Numbered from the stretch's first letter, positions 53,778 to 62,392 are shown. The stretch is 64,000 nt of DNA from Romboutsia ilealis (GCF_900015215.1 NZ_LN555523.1:1037479-1101478); one strand, 5' to 3'. Program-made: numbers and translations. Notes: generated by a model not told the origin, from the sequence alone.

Positions 53778-54800
53778 ATGAGTACAGAAAAAAGAAAAGT
53801 ATATTGTGAAAAATGTAATGAAAAAGTAGAATACTTAATTATAAATGAAGTAAAAGAAGAATATAAAAATGTAAAAGTTAATGTTGAACAAAATATAGGT
53901 GTTTGCTCACAATGTAAAGAAAGATTATATGTTACAGAATTAGAAGAAGCTAATTTAGATAGATTATATACGAAATATAGAGAATTAACTGGCATAGTAT
54001 CGCCTAAAGATATAATAGAATTTAGAGAAAAGTATAATATATCTCAAAGAGAGCTAGTAGCAATACTTGATTGGGGCAAAATGACTATAAATAGATATGA
54101 AAGAGGAAGTTTACCTAATCAAAGTCATAGTGAAATATTAAAATTAATTATAAATAATGAAAGTTATTTTAGAGAAAAGGTAGAAGATGCATATAAAGCT
54201 GGTAGAATTACTGAAAAAACATATACTGAAATTTTTACATGTGTAGATAAAGAAGTTAATATTACACAACAATTTAGTATACAAACCCTTATAAAAGATA
54301 CATTATCTCATAATCCAAGTATATATAATGGTTTTAGGAAATTTGACTTAGATAGACTAGAAAATCTTATTGGATATTTAGCATCAAGAGTTAATAATTT
54401 ATATAAGACTAGTCTTAATAAATATTTATGGTATATTGATTTTGTAAACTATAAGAATAATTTAAAATCAATTACAGGACTTAGATATGCAAGGTTTACT
54501 TATGGTCCTATAATAGAAGGTAAAAACTATGGACTTATATTATATTTAGATAATAAGTTTGAAAAAGAAATTAAAGAAATTAATTATAATGAAATAGTTA
54601 AAATTAAGAGTAAAAATAATTATGATTTAAGTTTATTTTCTAAAGATGAGATAAAAGTAATAGATGAAGTTATTGAATTACTTAAAAATAAAACTGTTAC
54701 TAAGATATCAGATTTATCACATGAAGAAAGAGCATGGATAGAAACTAAAGATAATGAATTAATATCATATGAATATGCACATACTTTAAAAGCAATATAA
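53778..54800 (+). CDS. MqsA-type zinc/HTH antitoxin fused to a Panacea (DUF4065/SocA-like) domain
   Basis: 340 residues: an MqsA-like zinc domain with CEKC (9-12) and CSQC (about 50-53), an XRE-type helix-turn-helix (about 72-120, RELVAILDWGKMTINRYERG), a linker, and a C-terminal DUF4065/Panacea domain (about 195-335; KYLWYIDFVNYKN...RYARFTYGPIIEGKNY). Panacea is a general antitoxin domain found fused or paired with many toxins. It should bind and neutralise the upstream MqsR-like toxin and repress its promoter. GGAGGTAG precedes ATG; a terminator overlaps the stop. Confidence 0.85.
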   Translation: MSTEKRKVYCEKCNEKVEYLIINEVKEEYKNVKVNVEQNIGVCSQCKERLYVTELEEANLDRLYTKYRELTGIVSPKDIIEFREKYNISQRELVAILDWGKMTINRYERGSLPNQSHSEILKLIINNESYFREKVEDAYKAGRITEKTYTEIFTCVDKEVNITQQFSIQTLIKDTLSHNPSIYNGFRKFDLDRLENLIGYLASRVNNLYKTSLNKYLWYIDFVNYKNNLKSITGLRYARFTYGPIIEGKNYGLILYLDNKFEKEIKEINYNEIVKIKSKNNYDLSLFSKDEIKVIDEVIELLKNKTVTKISDLSHEERAWIETKDNELISYEYAHTLKAI

Positions 54801-54826
54801 AGCTAGTCAACTACTAGCTTTTACTT
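54798..54826 (+). terminator. AGCTAGTCA-type terminator, copy 2
   Basis: AAGCTAGT / ACTAGCTT stem, TTTTACTTTTAG tail. The 40 bases after it (aaaaaatcattataatta... and ataatataaac) recur before hsdR and before the EVE-like fragment. Confidence 0.8.
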
Positions 54827-54880
54827 TTAGTAAAAAATCATTATAATTATAATATAAACTTACAATCTGGGGGAAAGATA

Positions 54881-55825
54881 ATGTTTACAGAAGAAAGCCT
54901 AGAAAATGTAGTCATAGAATACCTAAAAGACATTGACTACACATATATACATGGAAGTAACTTAAACAGAGATAACAAAGAAGTTCTTCTACTAGATAGA
55001 TTAGAAGAACGCCTTATAAATATAAATAAAGAAATACCAAAAAGCTCAATAAAAGAAGCAATAAGAAAAATACGTGCATTTGAAACTAATGACGTATTTA
55101 CAAACAATAAACTATTCCACAAATATTTTACAGAAGGAGTGGAAGTAACAGACTTTATAAATGGAGAAACAAAGTATTACACTATAAAATTAATTGATTA
55201 TGACGATATAGAAAATAACGACTTTTTAGTAGTAAATCAATTAGAAATAGTGGAAGAATGTAGAAATAGAATTGAAGAGTTAAAAAAATCAGAACTTGCC
55301 ATAAGTGTAGACGAATCAAATGAACATAAAATTGATAATGTAGCTATTAATATAATAAGAAAGTGTGGAGAAATAACACCGTTAGCTCTTCAAAAGCTTT
55401 TATACTACTCACAAGCTTTTTATAAGTTGTTTACTGGAGATTATTTATTTGATAATGATTGTGAAGCATGGATTCATGGACCTGTTTATAGATGTATTTA
55501 TGATAGATATAAATGCTTTGGAAGAGGTCAAATAGAAATTAACGATAGCGATGAAATTTTACTAGATGAGATTGAAGATTATATAGTTGGTTGTGTAGTT
55601 AGGTACTTTGGGTGTTATAGTGGAAAAATTCTTGAAGAAATGACTCATTCAGAAATGCCTTGGATTTTAACTAGAAGAGGATTAAAAAAGGATGTTGGAT
55701 GTAATAGAATAATTGAAAAAGAATTTATTGATATATATTTCAAAAACGTAAAAGATAAGTATAAATTAATTAGTATAGATGATATAAAAGAATATAGTAC
55801 TACTTTATTTAACTCAATAAATTAA
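54881..55825 (+). CDS. Chimeric protein: HsdR N-terminal fragment fused to a Panacea-like (DUF4065) domain
   Basis: 314 residues. The first 126 are nearly identical to the N-terminus of the intact HsdR (54881-55258 versus 58246-58623; only two amino-acid changes near residues 21 and 66 are seen), i.e. the first part of the HSDR_N domain without the nuclease residues. After residue 127 comes unrelated sequence ending in a DUF4065-type domain: LALQKLLYYSQAFYKLFTGDYLF, DCEAWIHGPVYRCIYDRYK, EEMTHSEMPWI. Promoter and ribosome-binding site are copied from hsdR. It could bind HsdM/HsdS, act as antitoxin, or be a neutral relic; the frame is intact. Confidence 0.8.
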   Translation: MFTEESLENVVIEYLKDIDYTYIHGSNLNRDNKEVLLLDRLEERLININKEIPKSSIKEAIRKIRAFETNDVFTNNKLFHKYFTEGVEVTDFINGETKYYTIKLIDYDDIENNDFLVVNQLEIVEECRNRIEELKKSELAISVDESNEHKIDNVAINIIRKCGEITPLALQKLLYYSQAFYKLFTGDYLFDNDCEAWIHGPVYRCIYDRYKCFGRGQIEINDSDEILLDEIEDYIVGCVVRYFGCYSGKILEEMTHSEMPWILTRRGLKKDVGCNRIIEKEFIDIYFKNVKDKYKLISIDDIKEYSTTLFNSIN

Positions 55826-55839
55826 ATTTTAATCAAAAA

Positions 55840-55872
55840 CAAAAGCTAGTCAAATGACTAGCTTTTACTTTT
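55840..55872 (+). terminator. AGCTAGTCA-type terminator, copy 3
   Basis: AAAAGCTAGTCA / TGACTAGCTTTT stem with a 2-base centre, T-rich tail; followed by 18 bases shared with the hsdR leader before the sequence breaks into the EVE-like fragment. Confidence 0.85.
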
Positions 55873-55890
55873 GTCAAAAAATCATTATAA

Positions 55891-56221
55891 TTAGATTATG
55901 GAACAAAGTTTGATTTAAATGTAGGGGATGAAGTATACATATATACAGGTGCTCCATATAGTGCAATATTTTTAAAGTGTTCTGTAAGAGCTATACTTAA
56001 CTACGACGAAACTATAAATGATGAAGAGTTTTTATTTGATAATGAAGATAGTACAGATATAGCTAGAAAGCCTAGATATGTAAGGCTTGTACCAGTTAAA
56101 AATTATTTAAATAAAATAGATAAGGTGAATAGTAATAAATTAAAAGAGCATGGAGTAAAAGGATTTTCATTCCAAATCCAATTATCTCAAGAGACTATTG
56201 ATTATTTAGATATTATATAAA
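55891..56221 (+). pseudogene. 5'-truncated EVE/PUA-like domain fragment
   Basis: An open frame without start codon (first codons after an in-frame TAA read LDYGTKFDLNVGDEVYIYTG), about 109 codons to the TAA at 56219-56221. GDEVYIYTGAPYSAIFLKCSV, RYVRLVPVKNYLN and LKEHGVKGFSF resemble EVE-like modified-base readers that are often attached to restriction enzymes. The upstream part has been replaced by the AGCTAGTCA terminator and a copied hsdR leader fragment, so this is the 3' remnant of a gene cut by recombination. Confidence 0.6.
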
Positions 56222-56299
56222 AACATAAACAGGTTTACAAAATATTATAAAATATATATAATATTGGTTAATAGCGGTGGATGTCTGCGGACTACACTT

Positions 56300-56330
56300 A
56301 AGAGAATCAGATGAGTCTGATTCTCTTTTT
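56300..56330 (+). terminator. Terminator behind the EVE-like fragment
   Basis: AAGAGAATCAGA (56300-56311) pairs exactly with TCTGATTCTCTT (56316-56327), T-run. Probably the original terminator of the truncated gene. Confidence 0.85.
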
Positions 56331-56350
56331 ATTTTCTTAAAAATAATTTA

Positions 56351-56430
56351 GTAAATATAGAGGATATAAAAGAATATAGTACTACTTTATTTAACTCCAT
56401 AAATTAAATTTCAGACAAAACAAAAAGCTA
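56351..56430 (+). repeat. Duplicated 3' end of the chimeric Panacea gene
   Basis: About 80 bases match 55770-55850: last codons (IKEYSTTLFNSIN and stop), following sequence and the start of the terminator. A second, short duplication nested within the island. Confidence 0.85.
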
Positions 56431-56456
56431 GAATCAGAGAAATCTGATCCTTTTTT
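56427..56456 (+). terminator. Degenerate terminator at the end of the duplicated tail
   Basis: GAATCAGA and TCTGAT arms, T-run; a hybrid of the AGCTAGTCA and AGAATCAGA terminators. Repeat copy 5 begins at the next base. Confidence 0.6.
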
Positions 56457-56598
56457 ACGCTTAAGGATATTATAATACTTAAAAAAATGTGGATAAATTC
56501 TGAATGTAAGTAATATCAACAAATTGGTTTTGAGCGTAAAAAAGATTTTGAGCAACGGATGAAGTCGTTGGCGACATGAGCGAAGCGAATTTTTTATT
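56457..56598 (+). repeat. Terminator-linked dispersed repeat, copy 5 (long form)
   Basis: Exact palindromic core, middle segment, gagcgtaaaaaagattttga and the AAGTCGTTGGCGACAT module with GCGAATTTTTT end, collinear with copy 3 but lacking one internal GC-rich block. Lies behind the degenerate terminator, in plus orientation. Confidence 0.85.
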
Positions 56599-56721
56599 AT
56601 AACTGTTAAAATATAAATTCTAACAATTAATATGTGACACGAAATTAAATTTGATTCCTAAAATAGTTGCAAAAATACAGTAGAATCAATACATTAATAC
56701 AGAATAAAAAAAATATTATAA

Positions 56722-56751
56722 TTGACAAAACTTAAAAAAGTTAAATATAAT
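56722..56751 (+). promoter_or_regulatory. Promoter of the Fic gene
   Basis: TTGACA (56722-56727), 18-base spacer, TATAAT (56746-56751), 25 bases before the GGTGAT ribosome-binding site. Confidence 0.65.
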
Positions 56752-56781
56752 AAAAGAAAACATATAAAAGTCGGTGATATT

Positions 56782-58164
56782 ATGCAAAATAAACTTACAA
56801 AACGAGAACAAAGCAAACAAAATAATATATTAGCAATACAAACATTTAAAAATCAAGGGTACACAGTAGCACAAACAGCAGAACTATTAAGACTATCTAA
56901 AAGAACAGTATATCGTTATTGGGACAATACTGATTATAAAATATTTAATAATATATCAGAAGTTAAAACTGAAACAGAACAATATATAACAAAAGAAAAA
57001 TATAAATATCAAATGGAAAAGGGTAAAGATTTAGATTATGAATGGGATAAGATATTATCTAAAAGAAAAGAAATAGCCACTTATACAGAACTAAAAAATG
57101 AAAAAGGAAATAAGCTATGGTTTGTAGAAACTGAAAAAATTAAATCTGCTATAGATTATATAGAAATAAAAGCAAAAGATGATTTATTAAAATATAGTAA
57201 AAGTTTATTTAAAAATTATATAAGCTCAGAAGAAATGCTTTTAGATAGTTTAGCAGATGAATCTTTTTATTCAAGTACTATAGAAGGGGCATTTTCAACT
57301 AGAAAAGTAGCAAAAGAATTAGTAACGGATAAAAGAGTTCCATCAAGTAAAAGTGAAAAAATGATATATAACAATCACATGGCTCTTAAGTATGGTCTTG
57401 AGGATAAGGAAAATCAGATTACGGAAGACCTAATGTTAAAGATTTTTGAGTTAATATCAAAAGATACATTAGATGAAGAAACTCAAATAAATAAGTATAG
57501 GGTAGAGGATGTTGTAGTAAGAGATAAAAGAGGAGAAATAATCCATGAAGGTGCTCATGTAGATAATATACAATCTATGATGGATGATTTGTTTAGATTT
57601 ATGTATAGCAATGATATTAATCCTATAATAAAAAGTGCAATATTTCACTTTTATTTTGTTTTTGTACATCCATTCCCTGATGGTAATGGAAGAACTGCAA
57701 GGGCAACTTCTTATATATATTTAGTTAAAGAAGGATATGATATATTTAAGCATTTTTCTATCTCAGCATTAATTGCTCAAAAGAAAAGTAAATATTATAA
57801 GTGTATAAAAGATGTTGAAGATAATGAATTAGATATGACATATTTTATTGAATTTATTCTTGGAGTTGTGTCAGAATCTATTGATATAATATTGGATAAA
57901 TATACTAGAAAGCATATTGAAAATTATATATTTATGGAACTTGTAGATAAAGGTGTAAATATAACTAATGAGCAAAAAAAGATTATAAAATATATATTAA
58001 ACAAAGAAAATTACAGTGCTACTATTGAGAATTATACTAAAAAGAATAAGTCATCAGACTATAAAAAAGTGAATAAAGATATGAATTATTTAACTGATAT
58101 TGGAATACTAACTAAATCTAAAGAAGGAAGACATAATCTATATTCCATTAATGTTATTAAATAA
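56782..58164 (+). CDS. Fic-domain protein with N-terminal helix-turn-helix
   Basis: 460 residues. N-terminal Hin/HTH-like region (KNQGYTVAQTAELLRLSKRTVYRYW), then a Fic domain with the active site HPFPDGNGRTARA near residue 300 (HPFx(D/E)GNGRxxR, complete) and upstream SSTIEGAFS near 170, which fits the class II inhibitory helix motif (S/T)xxxE(G/N). It should transfer AMP or another nucleotide monophosphate to a protein hydroxyl, held in check by its own inhibitory helix. The C-terminus has a winged-helix segment. ATG 56782 has GGTGAT; the TTG at 56722 is the -35 element, not a start. The partner or target is unknown. Confidence 0.85.
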   Translation: MQNKLTKREQSKQNNILAIQTFKNQGYTVAQTAELLRLSKRTVYRYWDNTDYKIFNNISEVKTETEQYITKEKYKYQMEKGKDLDYEWDKILSKRKEIATYTELKNEKGNKLWFVETEKIKSAIDYIEIKAKDDLLKYSKSLFKNYISSEEMLLDSLADESFYSSTIEGAFSTRKVAKELVTDKRVPSSKSEKMIYNNHMALKYGLEDKENQITEDLMLKIFELISKDTLDEETQINKYRVEDVVVRDKRGEIIHEGAHVDNIQSMMDDLFRFMYSNDINPIIKSAIFHFYFVFVHPFPDGNGRTARATSYIYLVKEGYDIFKHFSISALIAQKKSKYYKCIKDVEDNELDMTYFIEFILGVVSESIDIILDKYTRKHIENYIFMELVDKGVNITNEQKKIIKYILNKENYSATIENYTKKNKSSDYKKVNKDMNYLTDIGILTKSKEGRHNLYSINVIK

Positions 58165-58194
58165 AGCTAGTCAGATGACTAGCTTTTATTTTTG
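58162..58194 (+). terminator. AGCTAGTCA-type terminator, copy 4 (before hsdR)
   Basis: AAAGCTAGTCA / TGACTAGCTTT stem, T-rich tail. Confidence 0.85.
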
Positions 58195-58245
58195 CCTAAA
58201 GTTAAGTATAATTATAATATAAACTTAAACATATGGGGGAAGATG

Positions 58246-61200
58246 ATGTTTACAGAAGAAAGCCTAGAAAATGTAGTCATAGAATACCTAAAAGACATTG
58301 ACTACAAATATATACATGGAAGTAACTTAAACAGAGATAATAAAGAAGTTCTTCTACTAGATAGATTAGAAGAACGCCTTATAAATATAAATAAAGAAAT
58401 ACCAAAAAGTTCAATAAAAGAAGCAATAAGAAAAATACGTACATTTGAAACTAATGACGTATTTACAAACAATAAGCTATTTCACAAATACTTTACAGAA
58501 GGAGTGGAAGTAACAGACTTTATAAATGGAGAAACAAAGTATTACACTATAAAATTAATTGATTATGACGATATAGAAAATAACGACTTTTTAGTAGTAA
58601 ATCAATTAGAAATAGTGGAAGATGGAAATAAAAAAATACCAGATGTAATAATATACATAAACGGTATACCAATAGTATGTATGGAACTAAAAAGTACTTC
58701 TCGTGAAGAAGTAGATATTGAAGATGCCTACAAACAATTAATGAACTACAAAGAAGTTCATATACCATCATTATTTTACTACAATGCATTTTTAGTAATA
58801 AGTGATGGTGTAAACACTAAAGCAGGTACTATTACAGCACCTATAGATAGATTTATGGCATGGAAAAAAGTTAATGGAGATGAAGAAATAAAAGATTTAT
58901 TCTCTATAGATTATAGAAATTTAGATACCTTAATTTATGGCATGTTTGATAAAAATAGATTATTAGATATTATAAAAAACTTCATATTATTTACTCCAAA
59001 GGGAAAGATAATGGCTCAATATCATCAATACTATGGTATGAAAAAAGCTATAAATTCAGTAGTTAATGCAGTAAAAAATGATGGTAGAGCAGGAGTTGTT
59101 TGGCATACACAAGGAAGTGGTAAGAGTTTTTCGATGACTTTCTTAGCAGGTAACTTAGTAAAGCATAATAAGTTAAACAATCCAACTATATTAGTAATAA
59201 CTGATAGAAATGATTTAGATGGTCAGTTATATGATACTTTTTGTTCAGCATATGAGTTTTTAAGACAAGAACCTATAAAATGTGAAAGTAGAGCGGATGT
59301 ACGTGAAATACTAGAAGGAAGAAAAACTGGTGGTGTAATATTTTCTACTATTCAAAAATTCGTAGAAGAAACTGGATTATTAAGTGATAGAGAAAATATT
59401 GTGGTAATGGTAGATGAAGCTCACCGTACTCAATACAATATAGATGGAAAGCTAGATACTAATACTGGCGAGATAAAGTATGGTTATGCAAAATATCTAA
59501 GAGAATCTCTACCTAATGCAACATATATAGCATTTACTGGTACTCCTATAGAAACAACTGATAAATCTACTTATGGAGTATTTGGTGATTTAATAGATGT
59601 ATATGATATGACACAGGCAGTAGAAGATGGAGCTACTGTTAAAATATATTATGAATCAAGACTAGCTAAAGTTAAACTAGATAGACATCAAATGGATTTA
59701 ATAGATAATGAATATTATAATATGCAAGTTAATGAAGGTGTAGAGGATTATATAGTTGATCAAAGTCAAAAGCAAATGTCTCGTATGGAGCAAATTATTT
59801 GTGATGAAGATAGAATAAAACAAGTTGTAAAAGATATAATAGCTCACTATGAAGATAGAGAAAACTTAGTAGCAGGAAAAGCTATGATAGTTGCATACTC
59901 AAGAAAAGCAGCATATATGATGTATAAGGAAATTCTAGAGCAAAGACCTAGTTGGAATAATAAGGTTAAAATGGTTATGACAACAAATAATCAAGATAGT
60001 GAAGAAATGGCAAAGCTAATAGGAACTAAGAAAACTCAAAAGCAAAGGGAAGATGAATTTAGAGATTTAGAAAGTGAGTTTAAAATAGTTATAGTAGTTG
60101 ATATGTGGCTAACAGGTTTTGATGTACCTTCTCTTGATACTATGTATATAGATAAGCCTATGAAAGCTCACAACTTAATGCAGGCAATAGCTCGTGTAAA
60201 TAGAGTATATCCTGGTAAAAGTGGAGGTTTAGTAGTTGATTATATAGGTCTTAAAAAAGAGTTATTTGATGCACTTAAAACTTATACAACTAGAGACCAA
60301 GATAAGATACAAGAAAATGAAGAGGCTAAGATAATAGCATTAGATATATTAGAGATACTAAGAAATGAGTTTCATAAGTTTGATTATGAGCCTTTCTTTG
60401 GTGATAGTGATAAAGTAAGGTATGAATTAATTAGAGATGGAGCAGAATTTGTTCAATTTATAGAGCAAAGAAAAAATATCTTTATGGAACAAACTAAAAA
60501 ATTAAAAGATGTTTATAAAATATGTACAGCTCTATTATCAAAAAGAACCAAAGATGAAATAGCATTTTTTATGGCAGTAAGGTCATTTATTATGAAAACA
60601 ACAAGAACAGGAAAGCCTGATTTAAAAGAAGTAAATGCTAGAATATCAAAAATGTTAGAAGAAGCTATAATAGGTGATGAGGTAATTGTTTTAACTAGTG
60701 CAGGCTCACAAGAAACTTTTGATTTATTAAATGAAGATAATATAAATAAGCTAAGAGCGTTACCACAAAAGAATATAGCAACAAATATATTAATGAGAGC
60801 TATGAAGGATAAAGTAGAACAAGTAAAGCAAAAGAATATTATTGTAAGTAGAGCATTTAGTGAAAAACTACAAAAGATAATAGAAAAGTACAATAACCGT
60901 AATGATGAAAAAGATGTATTTGAAGTATTAGAAGCTTTAGTAGAATTTAAGCATGAGTTATTAAAAGCTATAGAATCTGGAGATGAAATAGATTTAACAT
61001 ACGAAGAAAAGGCATTTTTTGATGTATTAACAGCAGATCCAGAGGTAATTGCTAGTATGGAAGATGATATTTTGATAAATATTGCAAAGGATTTAACTAA
61101 AACTGTTAAAGAGAATATGTGTCCCGCTTGGCATGAAAGAAAGCAAGCACAGGCAAAGATGAGAATGCATATTAAGAAATTGTTAAAGAAATATGATTAT

Positions 61201-61275
61201 CCACCAAATAAAAGTGAAAAGGCTATTGAGGATGTAATGGAACAAGTTAAACTTCAATGTGTAGCGGGAATGTAA
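58246..61275 (+). CDS. hsdR: Type I restriction endonuclease subunit
   Basis: 1009 residues. HSDR_N nuclease domain (about 1-230) with PDVIIYINGIPIVCMELKS containing the PD...(D/E)xK residues, then helicase motor: Walker A HTQGSGKSFS near 288, DEAH-type VDEAHRTQ near 392, motif III AFTGTP, motif VI QAIARVNRVY. C-terminal helical part binds M and S subunits. It translocates DNA and cuts at distance when the target is unmethylated. ATG 58246 is chosen by analogy with the duplicated copy at 54881; ATG 58243 is also possible. The gene has its own terminator-promoter block and is split from hsdMS by cargo. Confidence 0.95.
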   Translation: MFTEESLENVVIEYLKDIDYKYIHGSNLNRDNKEVLLLDRLEERLININKEIPKSSIKEAIRKIRTFETNDVFTNNKLFHKYFTEGVEVTDFINGETKYYTIKLIDYDDIENNDFLVVNQLEIVEDGNKKIPDVIIYINGIPIVCMELKSTSREEVDIEDAYKQLMNYKEVHIPSLFYYNAFLVISDGVNTKAGTITAPIDRFMAWKKVNGDEEIKDLFSIDYRNLDTLIYGMFDKNRLLDIIKNFILFTPKGKIMAQYHQYYGMKKAINSVVNAVKNDGRAGVVWHTQGSGKSFSMTFLAGNLVKHNKLNNPTILVITDRNDLDGQLYDTFCSAYEFLRQEPIKCESRADVREILEGRKTGGVIFSTIQKFVEETGLLSDRENIVVMVDEAHRTQYNIDGKLDTNTGEIKYGYAKYLRESLPNATYIAFTGTPIETTDKSTYGVFGDLIDVYDMTQAVEDGATVKIYYESRLAKVKLDRHQMDLIDNEYYNMQVNEGVEDYIVDQSQKQMSRMEQIICDEDRIKQVVKDIIAHYEDRENLVAGKAMIVAYSRKAAYMMYKEILEQRPSWNNKVKMVMTTNNQDSEEMAKLIGTKKTQKQREDEFRDLESEFKIVIVVDMWLTGFDVPSLDTMYIDKPMKAHNLMQAIARVNRVYPGKSGGLVVDYIGLKKELFDALKTYTTRDQDKIQENEEAKIIALDILEILRNEFHKFDYEPFFGDSDKVRYELIRDGAEFVQFIEQRKNIFMEQTKKLKDVYKICTALLSKRTKDEIAFFMAVRSFIMKTTRTGKPDLKEVNARISKMLEEAIIGDEVIVLTSAGSQETFDLLNEDNINKLRALPQKNIATNILMRAMKDKVEQVKQKNIIVSRAFSEKLQKIIEKYNNRNDEKDVFEVLEALVEFKHELLKAIESGDEIDLTYEEKAFFDVLTADPEVIASMEDDILINIAKDLTKTVKENMCPAWHERKQAQAKMRMHIKKLLKKYDYPPNKSEKAIEDVMEQVKLQCVAGM

Positions 61276-61287
61276 ATAAATATAACA

Positions 61288-61404
61288 AGTAAGGGAAAGC
61301 AAAAGTTCAATAGTTTAAATAGTGGTAATAAGGAAAATCCACAGTTAAAAGATAATATAATAGGTGCATTTTGTAGAGCTTATAATATATATAAAATACC
61401 ATAG
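61288..61404 (+). pseudogene. Remnant resembling the C-terminus of a phage/plasmid primase region
   Basis: Thirty-eight codons without start, ending in QLKDNIIGAFCRAYNIYKIP before TAG. The GAFCRAY block is reminiscent of phage or plasmid primase-like proteins. It marks the right edge of the island. Family match is from memory and tentative. Confidence 0.35.
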
Positions 61405-61426
61405 GTAGCAAATCACTACCTATGGT
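61390..61426 (-). terminator. Terminator of the second S55 peptidase gene
   Basis: ACCATAGGTAG (61398-61408) pairs with CTACCTATGGT (61416-61426); T-rich on the minus strand. Confidence 0.8.
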
Positions 61427-61435
61427 CTAAACTCA

Positions 61436-62392
61436 TCATTTATTACAATTTTTAATCATATAATCTATATTTGTCATAACACCAATACGTTTATTAGACT
61501 TTACAACAGCACGAGCTCCACCAACAATCTTATTATCTTGAATTATAGGAGTACCACTCATACCTTGAACTATACCGCCACGGTATTTTAACAAATCTTT
61601 ATCAATAATCTTTATTTGAGAAACTTCTTTCCCAACTTGAGATATCTCAATCTCATGCATCTTTAACTCATTAGTTACAGGAGACTTACAATATAAATAA
61701 GCAGTACCTACCTTTGGAGTACCTATTTCAAAAGCCAAATTAGGATTATATGTGTAGCTTTCAAATTTTCCACATATACCACCATCTCCAGTACCAGTAA
61801 ATTTACCTATTTTATCACCCTCTGCACTTGTAACTAAATATCCAGTATTAAATAGAGTATTTTTCTTTGTTTGAACATAACATGTTTTATAAACAGCATT
61901 ATCTAAAAAATCAAAAGGCATTTGTTCATCTTTTAAATTATGAGATAACCCTATAAAATTACCTTCAGAATCAATTGCTGTAACAGTTCCTAGATAATAT
62001 GAATAATAACCAAATTCAAAATCCCTAAGATCATCAGATGTTATATCTATTGATTTAACTTTACCTTTTCTATAACAAGTAGCTTTCAAAGGTAAATTTT
62101 CAACTCTCATAGTTTTTTCTATATTTTTACGACTTGGAACAATTTCCTCATCGTTTAATTTTATAGATAATAGTATATCTGATTCTTTTAAGGTTTTATT
62201 ACGATTTAGCTTACTTCTTACAATAGGATACTTTAGCTTTACACCCAATTCAATAACTTCACCAGAGGGCATAAGTTTTGTATTTTTAGATATTGGATTT
62301 TCATCACAAAATACAAAAGATGAACCTAATAAAATCATTATTAATGTGGTTGAAAGAACTTTCTTTAAAGTGCTAATTTTTTGGTCATTCAT
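61436..62392 (-). CDS. SpoIVB-type S55 family serine peptidase, paralogue
   Basis: 318 residues. Signal or anchor helix (about 10-28), PDZ-like segment (35-115), S55 domain with FIGLSHNL (His) and YRGGIVQGMSGTPI carrying the Ser nucleophile near residue 275. It shares layout and long blocks such as YLYCKSPVTNELKMHEIEI with the plus-strand protein at 3966-4886, so the two are clear paralogues from duplication. The form GIVQGMSG is the one seen in SpoIVB, so this copy may be the more conventional. Length is still below 425. ATG is preceded by AAGGGAGTTG. Confidence 0.87.
   Translation of the reverse strand: MNDQKISTLKKVLSTTLIMILLGSSFVFCDENPISKNTKLMPSGEVIELGVKLKYPIVRSKLNRNKTLKESDILLSIKLNDEEIVPSRKNIEKTMRVENLPLKATCYRKGKVKSIDITSDDLRDFEFGYYSYYLGTVTAIDSEGNFIGLSHNLKDEQMPFDFLDNAVYKTCYVQTKKNTLFNTGYLVTSAEGDKIGKFTGTGDGGICGKFESYTYNPNLAFEIGTPKVGTAYLYCKSPVTNELKMHEIEISQVGKEVSQIKIIDKDLLKYRGGIVQGMSGTPIIQDNKIVGGARAVVKSNKRIGVMTNIDYMIKNCNK

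Noticed and set aside
41200..61430. Attachment-site direct repeats bounding the phage region or the RM island
   Set aside because: Read both edges and saw no convincing long direct repeat; A/T-richness makes short ones meaningless.
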